Counted from the first letter of the stretch, positions 16,148 to 24,107 are shown. The stretch is 64,000 nt of DNA from Pseudonocardia autotrophica (GCF_000717175.1 NZ_JNYD01000003.1:620001-684000); one strand, 5' to 3'. A program made the numbers and translations. The notes: a model not told the origin generated them from the letters alone.

Positions 16148-16162
16148 GTTCGTATCGCGAAC
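16148..16162. promoter_or_regulatory. IclR/PcaR-like operator upstream of the CoA-transferase promoter
   Basis: GTTCG-tatcg-CGAAC is a perfect 5-5-5 inverted repeat that abuts the -35 box. It resembles the recalled Pseudomonas PcaR box GTTCGATAATCGCAC. The PcaR-like gene at 18064 is the natural candidate to bind it, as activator given its position. Confidence 0.5.
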
Positions 16163-16215
16163 ATTGACGAGCAGGGTGTGGCGAGGGTCGCCGGGACGAC
16201 CCCCACCAGCCTGAT

Positions 16216-16866
16216 TCAGAGAACGGCGGCCTGCAGGTCGGGGACGGAGTCGTAGACCGCGATCGCGCCGGCGGTGTCGAGCTCGCCGGGCTCCGCGTAG
16301 CCCCAGCCCGCGCCGAGGCAGGAGATCCCGTGCCGGCCCGAGCCGACGACGTCGTGCAGCCGGTCGCCGACCATGATCGTCTCCTCGGGGGCGGGGGAGC
16401 CGAGCCGGCGCAGCGCCTCCTCGACCACGGCGGCCTTGCTCGGGCGCTGCGCGTCGACCGTGTCGCCGGTGATCGCGGCGAACAGCTCGGTCCAGCCCTG
16501 GTTGGCGAGGATCTCGCGGGCGGCGGGCTCGGCCTTGCTCGTCGCCAGCCCGAGCCGCACGTCGGCGGCCACGAGGGCGCGCAGCAGGTCTTCGATGCCC
16601 GGGTACGGGGTGGACTTGAGCAGGCCGCTCTCGCGGTACAGCGGCCGGTACAGCGCGAGGATCTTCTCGGCATTCTCCGCCCCGACGAGCGGCGGCAGCG
16701 ACTCGTAGAGCGGCGGGCCGAGCAGGTGGGGGCCGATGACGGTGTCGTCCCACGGCACGCCGACCTGGTCGAAGGCGGTCCGGAGGGTCCCGAGGATGCC
16801 CGGGGCGGAGTCGACGAGGGTGCCGTCGAGGTCGAGGAGCACGGTGCGGTAACGGGGGCGGGTCAC
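16216..16866 (-). CDS. HAD-superfamily hydrolase, phosphoglycolate-phosphatase-like
   Basis: A 216-residue haloacid-dehalogenase-fold hydrolase. Motif I is LLDLDGTLVDS (nucleophile first Asp), motif II the Thr-Ser of LGLATSK, motif III the Lys in RPSKAAVVEEAL, and motif IV GDRLHDVVGS. A helical cap lies between motifs I and II. This is the Gph/PGP type, acting on small phosphorylated metabolites such as 2-phosphoglycolate, but cap residues do not let me fix the substrate. Start is GTG 16866; a longer reading frame has no ribosome site. It is divergent from pcaB, 62 bp apart. Confidence 0.8.
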   Translation of the reverse strand: MTRPRYRTVLLDLDGTLVDSAPGILGTLRTAFDQVGVPWDDTVIGPHLLGPPLYESLPPLVGAENAEKILALYRPLYRESGLLKSTPYPGIEDLLRALVAADVRLGLATSKAEPAAREILANQGWTELFAAITGDTVDAQRPSKAAVVEEALRRLGSPAPEETIMVGDRLHDVVGSGRHGISCLGAGWGYAEPGELDTAGAIAVYDSVPDLQAAVL

Positions 16867-16914
16867 CGGGCCATTGTCCCCGAGCGAGCCCCTGACCATT
16901 CCGGGCGCATGCCG

Positions 16915-16920
16915 TACGGT
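16915..16920 (+). promoter_or_regulatory. -10 box of pcaB, leaderless spacing
   Basis: TACGGT lies 7 nt before the ATG at 16928. CTGACC at 16892-16897, 17 bp upstream, is a reasonable -35 element. Confidence 0.55.
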
Positions 16921-16927
16921 CGTGCGC

Positions 16928-18067
16928 ATGACGAACACGGGGTTGCTCGCGCCGCTCTCCGGCACCGACGCCGTCGCCGCGCACCTCGGCGACACCGCGT
17001 GGCTGCGCGCGCTGCTCGACGCCGAGGTCGCCCTCTCCCGCGCCGCCGCACGCTACGCCCTCGTCCGGCCCGACGACGCGGAGGAGGTCGCCGCCGCGGC
17101 CGACCGGCTGGCCGCGGACCCGGACGTGCCGGGTGAGCTGGCCGCCGCGGCCGTCGAGGGCGGCAACCCGGTGATCCCGCTGGTCCGCCTGCTCCGCAAG
17201 GCGGCGGACGGGGCGAGCGGCGCGGTCCACCCCGGCGCGACCAGCCAGGACGTCATGGACACGGCGCTGGTGCTGCTCGTCCACCGCGCCGCACCGACCG
17301 TGCTGACCGACCTCCGCGCCGCCGCCGACGCCGCCGCCCGGCTCGCCGGCGCGCACCGCGACACCCCGACCGTCGCCCGCACCCTCGGCCAGCAGGCCCT
17401 GCCGACGACCTTCGGGCTCGTCGCCGCGGGCTGGGCCGCCGGGCTCGACGCCGCCGCCCGCGAGCTGGCCGTCCGGGTCGACGCCCTGCCCGTCCAGTTC
17501 GGCGGCGCGGCCGGCACCCTCGCCGCCTCCCACCCGCACGGGCCCGCGGTCGCCGACGCGGTCGCCGACCTGCTCGGGCTCGCTCCACAGGGTGTCCCGT
17601 GGCACACCGAGCGCACCCGGATCGGCACGCTGGCCGCGGCCCTCGGCGTGGCCGCGGGGGCGTGCGCGAAGCCGGCGACGGACGTGGTGCTGCTGTCGCA
17701 GACCGAGGTCGGCGAGGTCTCGGAGGCGGCGCCGGGCGACTCGTCGTCCATGCCGCACAAGCGGAACCCGATCGCGGCGATCACCGCACGGGCGTCGGCC
17801 CGCCGGGCCCCCGGGCTGGTCGCGACGCTGCTCGCCGCGATGGACCACGAGCACCAGCGCGCGGCCGGGGCCTGGCACGCGGAGTGGGGCACACTCACCG
17901 ACCTGCTCGCGGTCACCAGCGGTGCGGCCGCCCGGCTGCACACCAGCCTGGAGGGCCTGCAGGTGCACCCGGAGGCCATGCGCCGCAACCTCGCCCTGAC
18001 GACCGACGGCGAGCCGGACACCGGCCACGCCGGCGAGCTCGTCGACCGCATCCTGGAGGCCCGGTGA
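16928..18067 (+). CDS. pcaB: 3-carboxy-cis,cis-muconate cycloisomerase
   Basis: A 379-residue member of the fumarase/aspartase superfamily. The signature loop SSSMPHKRNPIA near residue 275 carries the catalytic Ser, and GATSQDVMDTA near residue 100 is the second substrate-binding block. His after the signature Pro, instead of the Tyr seen in argininosuccinate lyase, is usual in PcaB. The enzyme converts 3-carboxymuconate to 4-carboxymuconolactone in protocatechuate breakdown. It starts at ATG 16928 and its stop overlaps the IclR regulator start (GTGA). No other ring-cleavage or pcaCDGH genes lie in the window, so the rest of the pathway must be elsewhere or this is a residual pair. Confidence 0.87.
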   Translation: MTNTGLLAPLSGTDAVAAHLGDTAWLRALLDAEVALSRAAARYALVRPDDAEEVAAAADRLAADPDVPGELAAAAVEGGNPVIPLVRLLRKAADGASGAVHPGATSQDVMDTALVLLVHRAAPTVLTDLRAAADAAARLAGAHRDTPTVARTLGQQALPTTFGLVAAGWAAGLDAAARELAVRVDALPVQFGGAAGTLAASHPHGPAVADAVADLLGLAPQGVPWHTERTRIGTLAAALGVAAGACAKPATDVVLLSQTEVGEVSEAAPGDSSSMPHKRNPIAAITARASARRAPGLVATLLAAMDHEHQRAAGAWHAEWGTLTDLLAVTSGAAARLHTSLEGLQVHPEAMRRNLALTTDGEPDTGHAGELVDRILEAR

Positions 18068-18867
18068 ACGCGCCCGAGAAGCACGGTGCGAACCAGACCG
18101 ACCACGCCGTCCGCGCCGAGCACGTCCAGTCGCTCGCCCGCGGGCTGTCGGTGATCAAGGCGTTCAACGGGGCGCACCCGGCGCAGACCCTGTCGGACGT
18201 CGCGCGCGCCACCGGCCTGACCCGCGCCGCCGCCCGTCGCTTCCTGCTCACGCTCGTCGAGCTCGGCTACGTCCGCACGGACGGGCGGTTCTTCGCGCTG
18301 ACCCCTCGGGTGCTGGAGCTGGGCTATTCCTACCTCTCGGCGCTGTCGCTGCCCGAGCTCGCCTCCCCGCACCTGGAGGAGCTCGTCGAGACGGTGCACG
18401 AGTCCGCCTCCGTCTCCGTGCTCGACGGCGGCGACGTCGTCTACGTCGCCCGGGTCGCCACCGCGCGCATCATGGCCGTGTCGATCACGGTCGGCACGCG
18501 GTTCCCCGCCTACGCCACCTCGATGGGCCGGGTCCTGCTCGCCGCCCTCCCGCCAGCCGAGCTCGACGCGCGGCTGGGTGCCCTCGAGCCGCTGACGGAC
18601 CGCACCGTGGCCGACCGGGACACCCTGCGGGACGTCCTCGGCGACGTCCGCGCCGCCGGTTACTGCCTCGTCGACCAGGAGCTGGAGGACGGGCTGCGGT
18701 CGGTCGCGGTGCCGATCCGGGACGCGGCGGGCACCGTGGTCGCGGCCGCCAACGTCAGCACGCACGCCCTGCGCAACAGCACCGCCTGGCTGCGCGACGA
18801 GGCCCTCCCGCACCTGCGGGCCTGCGCCGCCGCCGTCGAGGCGGACCTGAAGGGGCTGCGGGGGTGA
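18064..18867 (+). CDS. IclR-family regulator of the PcaR/PcaU/PobR type
   Basis: A 267-residue regulator. The N-terminal winged helix has EHVQSLARGLSVIKAF followed by ATGLTRAAARRFLLTLVELG, wording typical of the PcaR/PcaU/PobR branch rather than of generic IclR proteins. The C-terminal GAF-like effector domain ends with the usual NVSTHALRNS block. Start is GTG 18064, overlapping the pcaB stop by 4 bp. It probably responds to an aromatic intermediate such as 3-oxoadipate and controls pcaB and, through the palindrome at 16148-16162, the CoA-transferase genes. Confidence 0.87.
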   Translation: MNAPEKHGANQTDHAVRAEHVQSLARGLSVIKAFNGAHPAQTLSDVARATGLTRAAARRFLLTLVELGYVRTDGRFFALTPRVLELGYSYLSALSLPELASPHLEELVETVHESASVSVLDGGDVVYVARVATARIMAVSITVGTRFPAYATSMGRVLLAALPPAELDARLGALEPLTDRTVADRDTLRDVLGDVRAAGYCLVDQELEDGLRSVAVPIRDAAGTVVAAANVSTHALRNSTAWLRDEALPHLRACAAAVEADLKGLRG

Positions 18868-18933
18868 CCCCGCCGGGCGTCCGGGCGCGGCCCGTGCTGC
18901 GATGGTGGCCCTGAGACCGAGCGAGGGGGACCC

Positions 18934-19830
18934 GTGGCCGAGCGACCGATCGTGCTGGGCGTGCAGCCGTGCGGCGAGAGCGCCGATCCGGGGCGACTCC
19001 TGGAGCGGGTCACGCTGACGGCCCGGGGCGTCGACGTGCTGTTCCTCGTGGATCCCCCCGAGCCGGTCGCCGGCCCCGCACCGCTCGACGCGCTCGCGAT
19101 CGCCACCCGGGTGGCGCCCGGCGTGCCCGGCACCGGGCTGGTGCCGCAGGTGCCCGTGACCGGCGGCGATCCCGTCGCCCTGCACGACGCCGTGGCCGCG
19201 CTCGACGCCGCCTCGCTCGGCCGGGCCGGGTGGGAGGCCGTGGTGACGGCCCCGGTCGCGCCCACCCCGTCCGGGGAGCTGTGGGCCGAGGCCGCGGAGG
19301 TCGTCGAGGTGGCGCACCGGCTGCGAGCCGGCGGCGGGACCGGGTTCAGCGGGGAGTTCGTGCAGGTGCAGGGCCGGATCCCCGTGCCGCGGTCGCCGCA
19401 GGGCGAGCCCGTCGTCGTGGTCCGCGCCGACGCGCCCGAGGCGCTGACGGTCGCGGCGCGCAGCGCCGACGTCGTGCGGATCTCCGCCGGCACGGTCGCC
19501 GAGGCGGCGATGCGCCGGCTGGACGTCGAGGGTGCGGCCGCCGAGGCCGGGCGCGACCCGGGGACGCTGCGCGTGCTGGTCGACGTCGGGGTCGGCACGG
19601 GGGACGGGCTCCACCACTCCGGCTCGGCCGGGCTCGCGTCGCTCGCCCGCGAGCTCGCCGGGGCCGGCGCCGACGGGGTCGTGTTCCTCCCCGCCCGGCC
19701 GCGCGGGCTGGAGAAGGTGGCCGACGACGTCGTCCCGCTGCTGCGGGCGCACCGGACCCCGCTGCGCACCCTGCGCGAGCGCTTCGGCCTGGCGATCCCC
19801 GCCGCCGGGCTCGCCGTCTCCCCGGGCTGA
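18934..19830 (+). CDS. Short luciferase-like (LLM-class) flavin-dependent oxidoreductase
   Basis: A 298-residue protein that looks like a bacterial-luciferase-type TIM barrel: conserved-style blocks include GEFVQVQGRIPVPRSPQG, the usual product-loop and strand segment, and EALTVAARSADVVRISAGTV. It is shorter than most family members, and the N-terminal segment is divergent. These enzymes use F420H2 or FMNH2 to oxidise or reduce many substrates; none can be assigned. Start is GTG 18934 behind AGGGGGA. It follows the IclR gene by 66 bp and may share its transcript, which would hint at aromatic metabolism. Confidence 0.7.
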   Translation: MAERPIVLGVQPCGESADPGRLLERVTLTARGVDVLFLVDPPEPVAGPAPLDALAIATRVAPGVPGTGLVPQVPVTGGDPVALHDAVAALDAASLGRAGWEAVVTAPVAPTPSGELWAEAAEVVEVAHRLRAGGGTGFSGEFVQVQGRIPVPRSPQGEPVVVVRADAPEALTVAARSADVVRISAGTVAEAAMRRLDVEGAAAEAGRDPGTLRVLVDVGVGTGDGLHHSGSAGLASLARELAGAGADGVVFLPARPRGLEKVADDVVPLLRAHRTPLRTLRERFGLAIPAAGLAVSPG

Positions 19831-19870
19831 ACCTCCCGTTCCGTCGGTCCCGGATGGCACGCTGCCCGGC

Positions 19871-20923
19871 GTGGGGGAACGGGAGCTGTCCTGGGGTGAG
19901 CTGAACCGCGCGCTGCTGGCGCGGCAGCTCCTGCTGGAGCGGGCGGCGATCGGGCCGGTCCGCGCCGTCGAGCGGGTGGGCGGGCTGCAGACCCAGTACG
20001 CGCCGTCGGGCTACGTCGGGCTGTGGTCCCGGTTGCGGGAGTTCCGCCGCGAGGACCTCACCGCGGCGCTGACCGGGCGCCGGATCGTCCAGGCGTGGGT
20101 CATGCGCTGCACCATCCACATGGTCTCGGCGGCCGACCTCGCGCCGCTCACCGAGGCGGTGCGCGAGCCGCGGCGCCGGTGGTGGCTGCGCGCGCAGAAG
20201 GAGGCCGCGGGCCTGGACATGCCCGCCGTCGTCGCCGCCGTCCGCGGGTACCTGGCGGAGGGCCCGCGCAAGCAGGCCGAGATCGTCGCGCTGCTCGCGG
20301 CGGACGGGTTCCCCAAGGTCGCCTTCCAGGGCGTCCAGCTGTGGCTCGACCTCGTGCGGGTGCCGCCCGCCGGGACCTGGGAGTCGCCGCGCGCGCACGT
20401 GTACGGGCTGGCCGAGGACTGGGTGCCCGCGAGCGGGGCCGACCGCGCCCGCGGCGAGGAGCTGCTGGCCGAGCGCTACCTGCGCGGGTTCGGGCCGGCG
20501 TCGGCACAGGACCTCGCGCGGTACGCCGGCTGGACGATCACCGAGGCACGGGCCGTGCTGGCGAGGATCGAGACCCGGCGGTTCCGCGACCCGGCGGGCG
20601 GCGAGCTCGTCGACCTGCCGCGGCTGCCGATCCCGGCGGCGGACACGCCCGCGCCCGTGCGGTTCCTCTCGACCTTCGACGCGGTCCTGCTGCTCGGGCA
20701 CGCGACGCGCGCCGGCATCCTGCCGCCGGAGCACCGGGAGAAGGTGTTCGCCACGCGGATGCCGCAGTCCACGCCGACCTTCCTGGTCGACGGCCGGGTG
20801 GCCGGCACCTGGCGGTTCACCGACGGGCGGGTGCTGCCGGCGCCGTTCTCTGAGCTGCCCGCCGCGGCGGCGCGGGAGGTCGCGGAGGAGGCGGAGCGGC
20901 TCACGGAGTTCCACGGGGCCTGA
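19871..20923 (+). CDS. Winged-helix AlkZ-like DNA glycosylase family protein
   Basis: A 350-residue protein of the HTH_42 (winged-helix DNA-binding) family. LQTQYAPSGYVGLWSR near residues 39-54 places Gln40 and Gln42 as the QxQ catalytic motif used by AlkZ to excise azinomycin-type interstrand crosslinks; YcaQ relatives unhook crosslinks. The IVQAWVMRCTIHMV block and the C-terminal PVRFLSTFDAVLLLGHATR are also family-typical. Start is GTG 19871; a CACGCT box 7 nt upstream may give a leaderless message. It may protect against alkylating natural products, but activity is unknown for most of the family. Confidence 0.75.
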   Translation: MGERELSWGELNRALLARQLLLERAAIGPVRAVERVGGLQTQYAPSGYVGLWSRLREFRREDLTAALTGRRIVQAWVMRCTIHMVSAADLAPLTEAVREPRRRWWLRAQKEAAGLDMPAVVAAVRGYLAEGPRKQAEIVALLAADGFPKVAFQGVQLWLDLVRVPPAGTWESPRAHVYGLAEDWVPASGADRARGEELLAERYLRGFGPASAQDLARYAGWTITEARAVLARIETRRFRDPAGGELVDLPRLPIPAADTPAPVRFLSTFDAVLLLGHATRAGILPPEHREKVFATRMPQSTPTFLVDGRVAGTWRFTDGRVLPAPFSELPAAAAREVAEEAERLTEFHGA

Positions 20924-20924
20924 A

Positions 20925-20963
20925 CACGCGGCCCGAGCACGCGGCCCGAGCACGCGGCCCGAG
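20925..20963. repeat. Three perfect 13-bp tandem repeats
   Basis: CACGCGGCCCGAG occurs three times in a row immediately after the glycosylase-family gene, with a partial fourth unit. It precedes a hairpin and has no evident coding role. Confidence 0.85.
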
Positions 20964-20968
20964 CACAC

Positions 20969-21002
20969 CGACGGGCTGGCCCCGGTCGGGGCCGGCCCGT
21001 CG
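20969..21002. terminator. Hairpin terminator between convergent genes
   Basis: A 15-bp stem (20969-20983 with 20988-21002, one G-U pair) closes on a GGTC loop. It lies between the stop at 20923 and the convergent stop at 21012 and can serve both strands. Confidence 0.7.
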
Positions 21003-21011
21003 GGCGGGAAT

Positions 21012-21254
21012 CTAGATGCGCAGCCGTGTCTCGATGTCGGCCGGTGAGTCGGGCAGGGCCCGCAGCTCGGCGACCAGGCGTTCCCGGTCGCGGTCGGCCG
21101 GCAGCATCCCGGCGAACGGCGCCGCGGGGCGGAACTGGGCCAGGCGGAAGCGGCGGCGGCCGTCCCGGTGGGCGCGGACGAGGCTCCACCCGAGGACGAC
21201 GAGGGCGGCGAGGACGAGGATCGATGCGGTCATGGCAGGAAGTTTGCTCCGCAT
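21012..21254 (-). CDS. Small single-pass membrane protein of unknown function
   Basis: An 80-residue protein with one N-terminal hydrophobic helix (ASILVLAALVVLGWSLV) and a basic then acidic cytoplasmic tail of about 50 residues (RAHRDGRRRFRLAQFRP, later DRDRERLVAELRALPDSP). An internal ATG at 21233 would give 73 residues and is possible; the longer start has AGGA upstream. It is divergent from the GlxA/AraC-type regulator, and both promoters share an inverted repeat, so the regulator may control it. No family recognised. Confidence 0.5.
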   Translation of the reverse strand: MRSKLPAMTASILVLAALVVLGWSLVRAHRDGRRRFRLAQFRPAAPFAGMLPADRDRERLVAELRALPDSPADIETRLRI

Positions 21255-21276
21255 CAGTTCCTGCCAGAAGTGGCAG
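21233..21276. promoter_or_regulatory. Cluster of TGGCAG inverted half-sites in a divergent promoter
   Basis: TGGCAGGAA (21233-21241) and TTCCTGCCA (21258-21266) form a perfect 9-bp inverted repeat with 16 bp between. A further TGGCAG at 21271-21276 pairs with the second arm around GAAG. The layout suits a dimer or dimer pair of the adjacent AraC-family regulator. Confidence 0.5.
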
Positions 21277-21306
21277 AGAAGACACCCTACGCAAAGATGC
21301 CGCCAG

Positions 21307-21312
21307 TATGCT
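21307..21312 (+). promoter_or_regulatory. -10 box of the GlxA/AraC-type regulator, leaderless spacing
   Basis: TATGCT ends 7 nt before the ATG at 21320. The in-frame ATG at 21308 lies inside this box, which argues against it as the start. Confidence 0.5.
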
Positions 21313-21319
21313 GTCGCGC

Positions 21320-22282
21320 ATGCTGCGCAGTGTCGCCGTGCTGGTCATGCCCGAGCTCGCCGTGTTCGAGTTCGGGGTGCTGTGCGAGGTGTTCGGCATG
21401 GACCGCTCCGACGACGGCCTGCCCGTCCTCGAGTACCGCGTCTGCGGGGTGGAGGCCGGGAAGCCGGTCAGCACCACCGGGGGCGTGCAGGTCGTGCCCG
21501 AGCACGGCCTCGAGGGGCTCCAGGGCGCCGACCTGGTCGCCGTGCCCGCCACCCGCCTGCGGCAGTTCCCGGAGGCGGCGCTCCAGGCCCTGCGGGACGC
21601 GGAGGCGGCCGGCGCCATCCTGCTGACCGTCTGCTCCGGCGTGTTCGTGCTGGCCGAGGCCGGGCTGCTCGACGGGCGCAAGGTCACCGCCCACTGGCAC
21701 AGCGTCGACGAGCTGCGCGAGCGGTACCCGACGGTCGAGGTGGACCCGGACGTGCTCTACGTCGACGACGGCAACCTCATCACCAGCGCGGGTACGGCGG
21801 CCGGCATCGACGCCTGCCTGCACCTGGTCCGCCGCGAGCTCGGCAGCGCCGTCGTGAACGGCATCGCGCGCCGCATGGTGGTGCCGCCGCAGCGCGAGGG
21901 CGGGCAGCGGCAGTTCATCGACCGGCCCGTGCCCGAGTGCTCGGCCGACTCGCTCGGGCCGCTGCTGGACTGGATGCTCACCCATCTCGACGTCGAGCAC
22001 ACGGTCGCGGACCTGGCGAAGCGCGCGACGATGTCCGAGCGGACCTTCGCGCGCCGCTTCGTGAACGAGACCGGCACGACCCCGCTGCGCTGGCTGACCC
22101 GGCAGCGCGTGCTGCACGCCCGGCGCCTGCTCGAGGACACCGACCTCTCCGTCGACGCCGTGGCCACCCGCTGCGGGTTCGGCAGCGGCACCCTGCTGCG
22201 GCACCATTTCCGCAAGGTCGTCGGCGTCGCGCCGGCGGACTACCGGCGGGTCTTCCGCAGCAGCGAGGAGCTCGCCGGCTGA
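21320..22282 (+). CDS. GlxA-type AraC-family regulator with DJ-1/PfpI domain
   Basis: A 320-residue regulator. Residues 1-175 form a DJ-1/PfpI (class I glutamine-amidotransferase-like) domain, with nucleophile-elbow Cys in LLTVCSGVFVLAEAG and the TAHWH block. Residues ~205-310 form a double helix-turn-helix AraC domain (LAKRATMSERTFARRFV and VATRCGFGSGTLLRHHF). GlxA-like proteins bind small metabolites without hydrolysing them. The start is set by promoter spacing. It faces a small membrane protein gene across 65 bp containing inverted TGGCAG sites, its likely own operator. Confidence 0.85.
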   Translation: MLRSVAVLVMPELAVFEFGVLCEVFGMDRSDDGLPVLEYRVCGVEAGKPVSTTGGVQVVPEHGLEGLQGADLVAVPATRLRQFPEAALQALRDAEAAGAILLTVCSGVFVLAEAGLLDGRKVTAHWHSVDELRERYPTVEVDPDVLYVDDGNLITSAGTAAGIDACLHLVRRELGSAVVNGIARRMVVPPQREGGQRQFIDRPVPECSADSLGPLLDWMLTHLDVEHTVADLAKRATMSERTFARRFVNETGTTPLRWLTRQRVLHARRLLEDTDLSVDAVATRCGFGSGTLLRHHFRKVVGVAPADYRRVFRSSEELAG

Positions 22283-22295
22283 CCACCCGGCCGGA

Positions 22296-22315
22296 CGCGT
22301 GACGGATCTCACGCG
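22296..22315. promoter_or_regulatory. Crp/GlxR-like site upstream of fprA
   Basis: CGCGTGA-cggatc-TCACGCG is a perfect 7-bp inverted repeat with the Crp-family GTGA-N6-TCAC core. If GATACT (22335-22340) is the -10 box, the site is centred near -41.5, the class II activator position. Confidence 0.5.
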
Positions 22316-22446
22316 CCAGGCCTGCCGGGCGGGCGATACTGAGCCGGACAGACGCGCATTCCCACCACCTGCGCCCCGGTCACCACCGGTCGTCGGCAGC
22401 CGCCGGCCGCCGGAGGACCCCGTCGACCGGGGGCGCGCGAGGAGCA

Positions 22447-23823
22447 GTGACGCCCGAGATGCCCGCGCAACCGAGAGTGGCGGTGGTCGGGGCCGGCCCG
22501 TCCGGCCTGTACGCCGCGGCCGCCCTGCTGGCCTCCGAGGTCCCCGTCGACGTCGACGTGCTCGACCGGCTGCCCGCCCCGTACGGCCTGGTCCGCTACG
22601 GCGTCGCCCCGGACCACGTGAAGATGAAGTCGGTCATCCGGGTGCTGCAGAAGCCGTTCGACGACGGCTCCCGCGTCCGGTTCCTCGGCAACGTCCGCGT
22701 CGGTGAGGGCGGCATCCCGCTCGACGTCCTCCGCGAGCACTACCACGCGATCGTCCACGCCTCGGGCAGCTCGGTGGACCGCGCCCTGGGCATCCCGGGG
22801 GAGGAGCTCGACGGCAGCCACGGCTCCGGCGCCTTCGTGAGCTGGTACTGCGGACACCCGGACTTCGTCGACCTCGACCCGCTGCTCGACCACCCCGGCG
22901 TCGTCGTGGTGGGGGCGGGGAACGTCGCGCTCGACGTCGCCCGCGTGCTCGCCCGCGGGCACGCCGAGATGGCCGGGACGGACGTGCCGGACCGGGTGCT
23001 GGAGACCCTGCGCGGCAGTGCGGTCGCCGACGTCCACGTGGTGATCCGGCGCGGGCCGGAGCACGTCAAGTTCACCCCGGCGGAGCTGCGGCAGATCGGC
23101 GAGCTCGACGACGTGCAGGTGCTGGTGCACGACGACGGCGTCCTGGCCGCGGGCGTCCCGGAACCCGAGGAGCGCCGGCAGAAGCAGAACCTCGCGCTGC
23201 TCACCGAGTGGACGGCGCACACCCCCGGCGACGCGCCCCGGCGCATCCACCTGCACTTCCTGCGCACGCCCGTGCGGCTGCTGGAGGAGGGCGGCCGGGT
23301 GGCCGGCATGGTCGTCGAGCGCAACGAGGTGCGGGACGGGAAGGTCGTCGGGACCGGCGAGGAGGAGACGCTCGAGGCCGGGCTGGTCGTCCGGGCGATC
23401 GGGTACTCGGGCGAGCCGATCCCGGGCCTGCCCTACGACGCGCGCAACGGGATCGTGCCCAACGACGCCGGCCGGGTCGTCGACGGCGACCGGCCGGTGC
23501 CCGGCGCCTACGTGACCGGCTGGATCAAGCGCGGCCCCACCGGCGTGATCGGCACGAACAAGCACGACGCCGTGGAGACCGTCGCCTCGCTGCTCGACGA
23601 CCTCCACACGCTCCCGGACCCCGAGTACCCGGACCCGGACTCCGTCGTCGAGCGGCTGGAGGCCTACGGCATCGAGCCGGTCACCTGGTCCGACTGGGGA
23701 CGGCTCGACGCCGAGGAGCTGCGCCTGGGGGAGGCCCGCGGCGGCGCCGAGCGGGTCAAGGTCGCCGAGCTGGGCGAGATGCTCGCCGCCGCCCGGGGCC
23801 GGACCGGCGCCCCGGCCTCCTAG
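22447..23823 (+). CDS. fprA: Ferredoxin/adrenodoxin-type NADP+ reductase
   Basis: A 458-residue two-domain flavoprotein that passes electrons between NADPH and ferredoxin, serving P450s and other acceptors. The FAD dinucleotide fold is VAVVGAGPSGLYAAAAL at about 11-27. PYGLVRYGVAPDHVKMK is the adrenodoxin-reductase hallmark. The NADP fold is VVVGAGNVALDVARVL at about 155-171. The C-terminal VTGWIKRGPTGVIGTNKHDA closes the FAD site. Start is GTG 22447 behind GGAG. A Crp-like palindrome and weak -10 box lie upstream. Compared with mycobacterial FprA the length is normal. Confidence 0.9.
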   Translation: MTPEMPAQPRVAVVGAGPSGLYAAAALLASEVPVDVDVLDRLPAPYGLVRYGVAPDHVKMKSVIRVLQKPFDDGSRVRFLGNVRVGEGGIPLDVLREHYHAIVHASGSSVDRALGIPGEELDGSHGSGAFVSWYCGHPDFVDLDPLLDHPGVVVVGAGNVALDVARVLARGHAEMAGTDVPDRVLETLRGSAVADVHVVIRRGPEHVKFTPAELRQIGELDDVQVLVHDDGVLAAGVPEPEERRQKQNLALLTEWTAHTPGDAPRRIHLHFLRTPVRLLEEGGRVAGMVVERNEVRDGKVVGTGEEETLEAGLVVRAIGYSGEPIPGLPYDARNGIVPNDAGRVVDGDRPVPGAYVTGWIKRGPTGVIGTNKHDAVETVASLLDDLHTLPDPEYPDPDSVVERLEAYGIEPVTWSDWGRLDAEELRLGEARGGAERVKVAELGEMLAAARGRTGAPAS

Positions 23824-24107
23824 TAGGGGTCGACGGACTCGACGCTCGGCAGGGCGCGGAGGCGGGTCGCGAACTCCGCGGCCTCCTCCGCGGTCATGCT
23901 GACCGAGCAGGTGAGCTCGCTGCAGCCGACGCCCTCGCGGACGTCGACCGCCATCTCCTTGACGAGGCCGCCGCAGGCGCGCAGCTCGGCGGCGACCAGC
24001 AGGACGCCGTCCATGCCGTGCGTGGTGACGATCGTGTGGCGGCGCAGGATGCGGCAGCCGGCGGTGCCGGTGCGGATGTCGCTGGGCCGGTCGATGGTGA
24101 TGCTCAT
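23820..24107 (-). CDS. Small conserved-looking protein of unknown function
   Basis: A 95-residue protein with alternating strand and helix and no membrane segment. It has three Cys, in GCRILRR, RACGGLV and GCSELTCSV (the last with two), so metal binding or redox chemistry is possible. The C-terminal half (SVSMTAEEAAEFATRLRALP) has an ACT-like look, but I cannot assign a family. ATG 24107 follows GGAGCACGTCC. Its stop codon overlaps the fprA stop on the other strand, so the genes converge completely. A possible short leader reading frame lies upstream at 24228-24302. Confidence 0.5.
   Translation of the reverse strand: MSITIDRPSDIRTGTAGCRILRRHTIVTTHGMDGVLLVAAELRACGGLVKEMAVDVREGVGCSELTCSVSMTAEEAAEFATRLRALPSVESVDPY

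Noticed and set aside
20925..20963. 13-bp triple repeat considered as an iteron origin or att site
   Set aside because: No replication or integrase gene is near and the repeats sit between a stop codon and a terminator hairpin.
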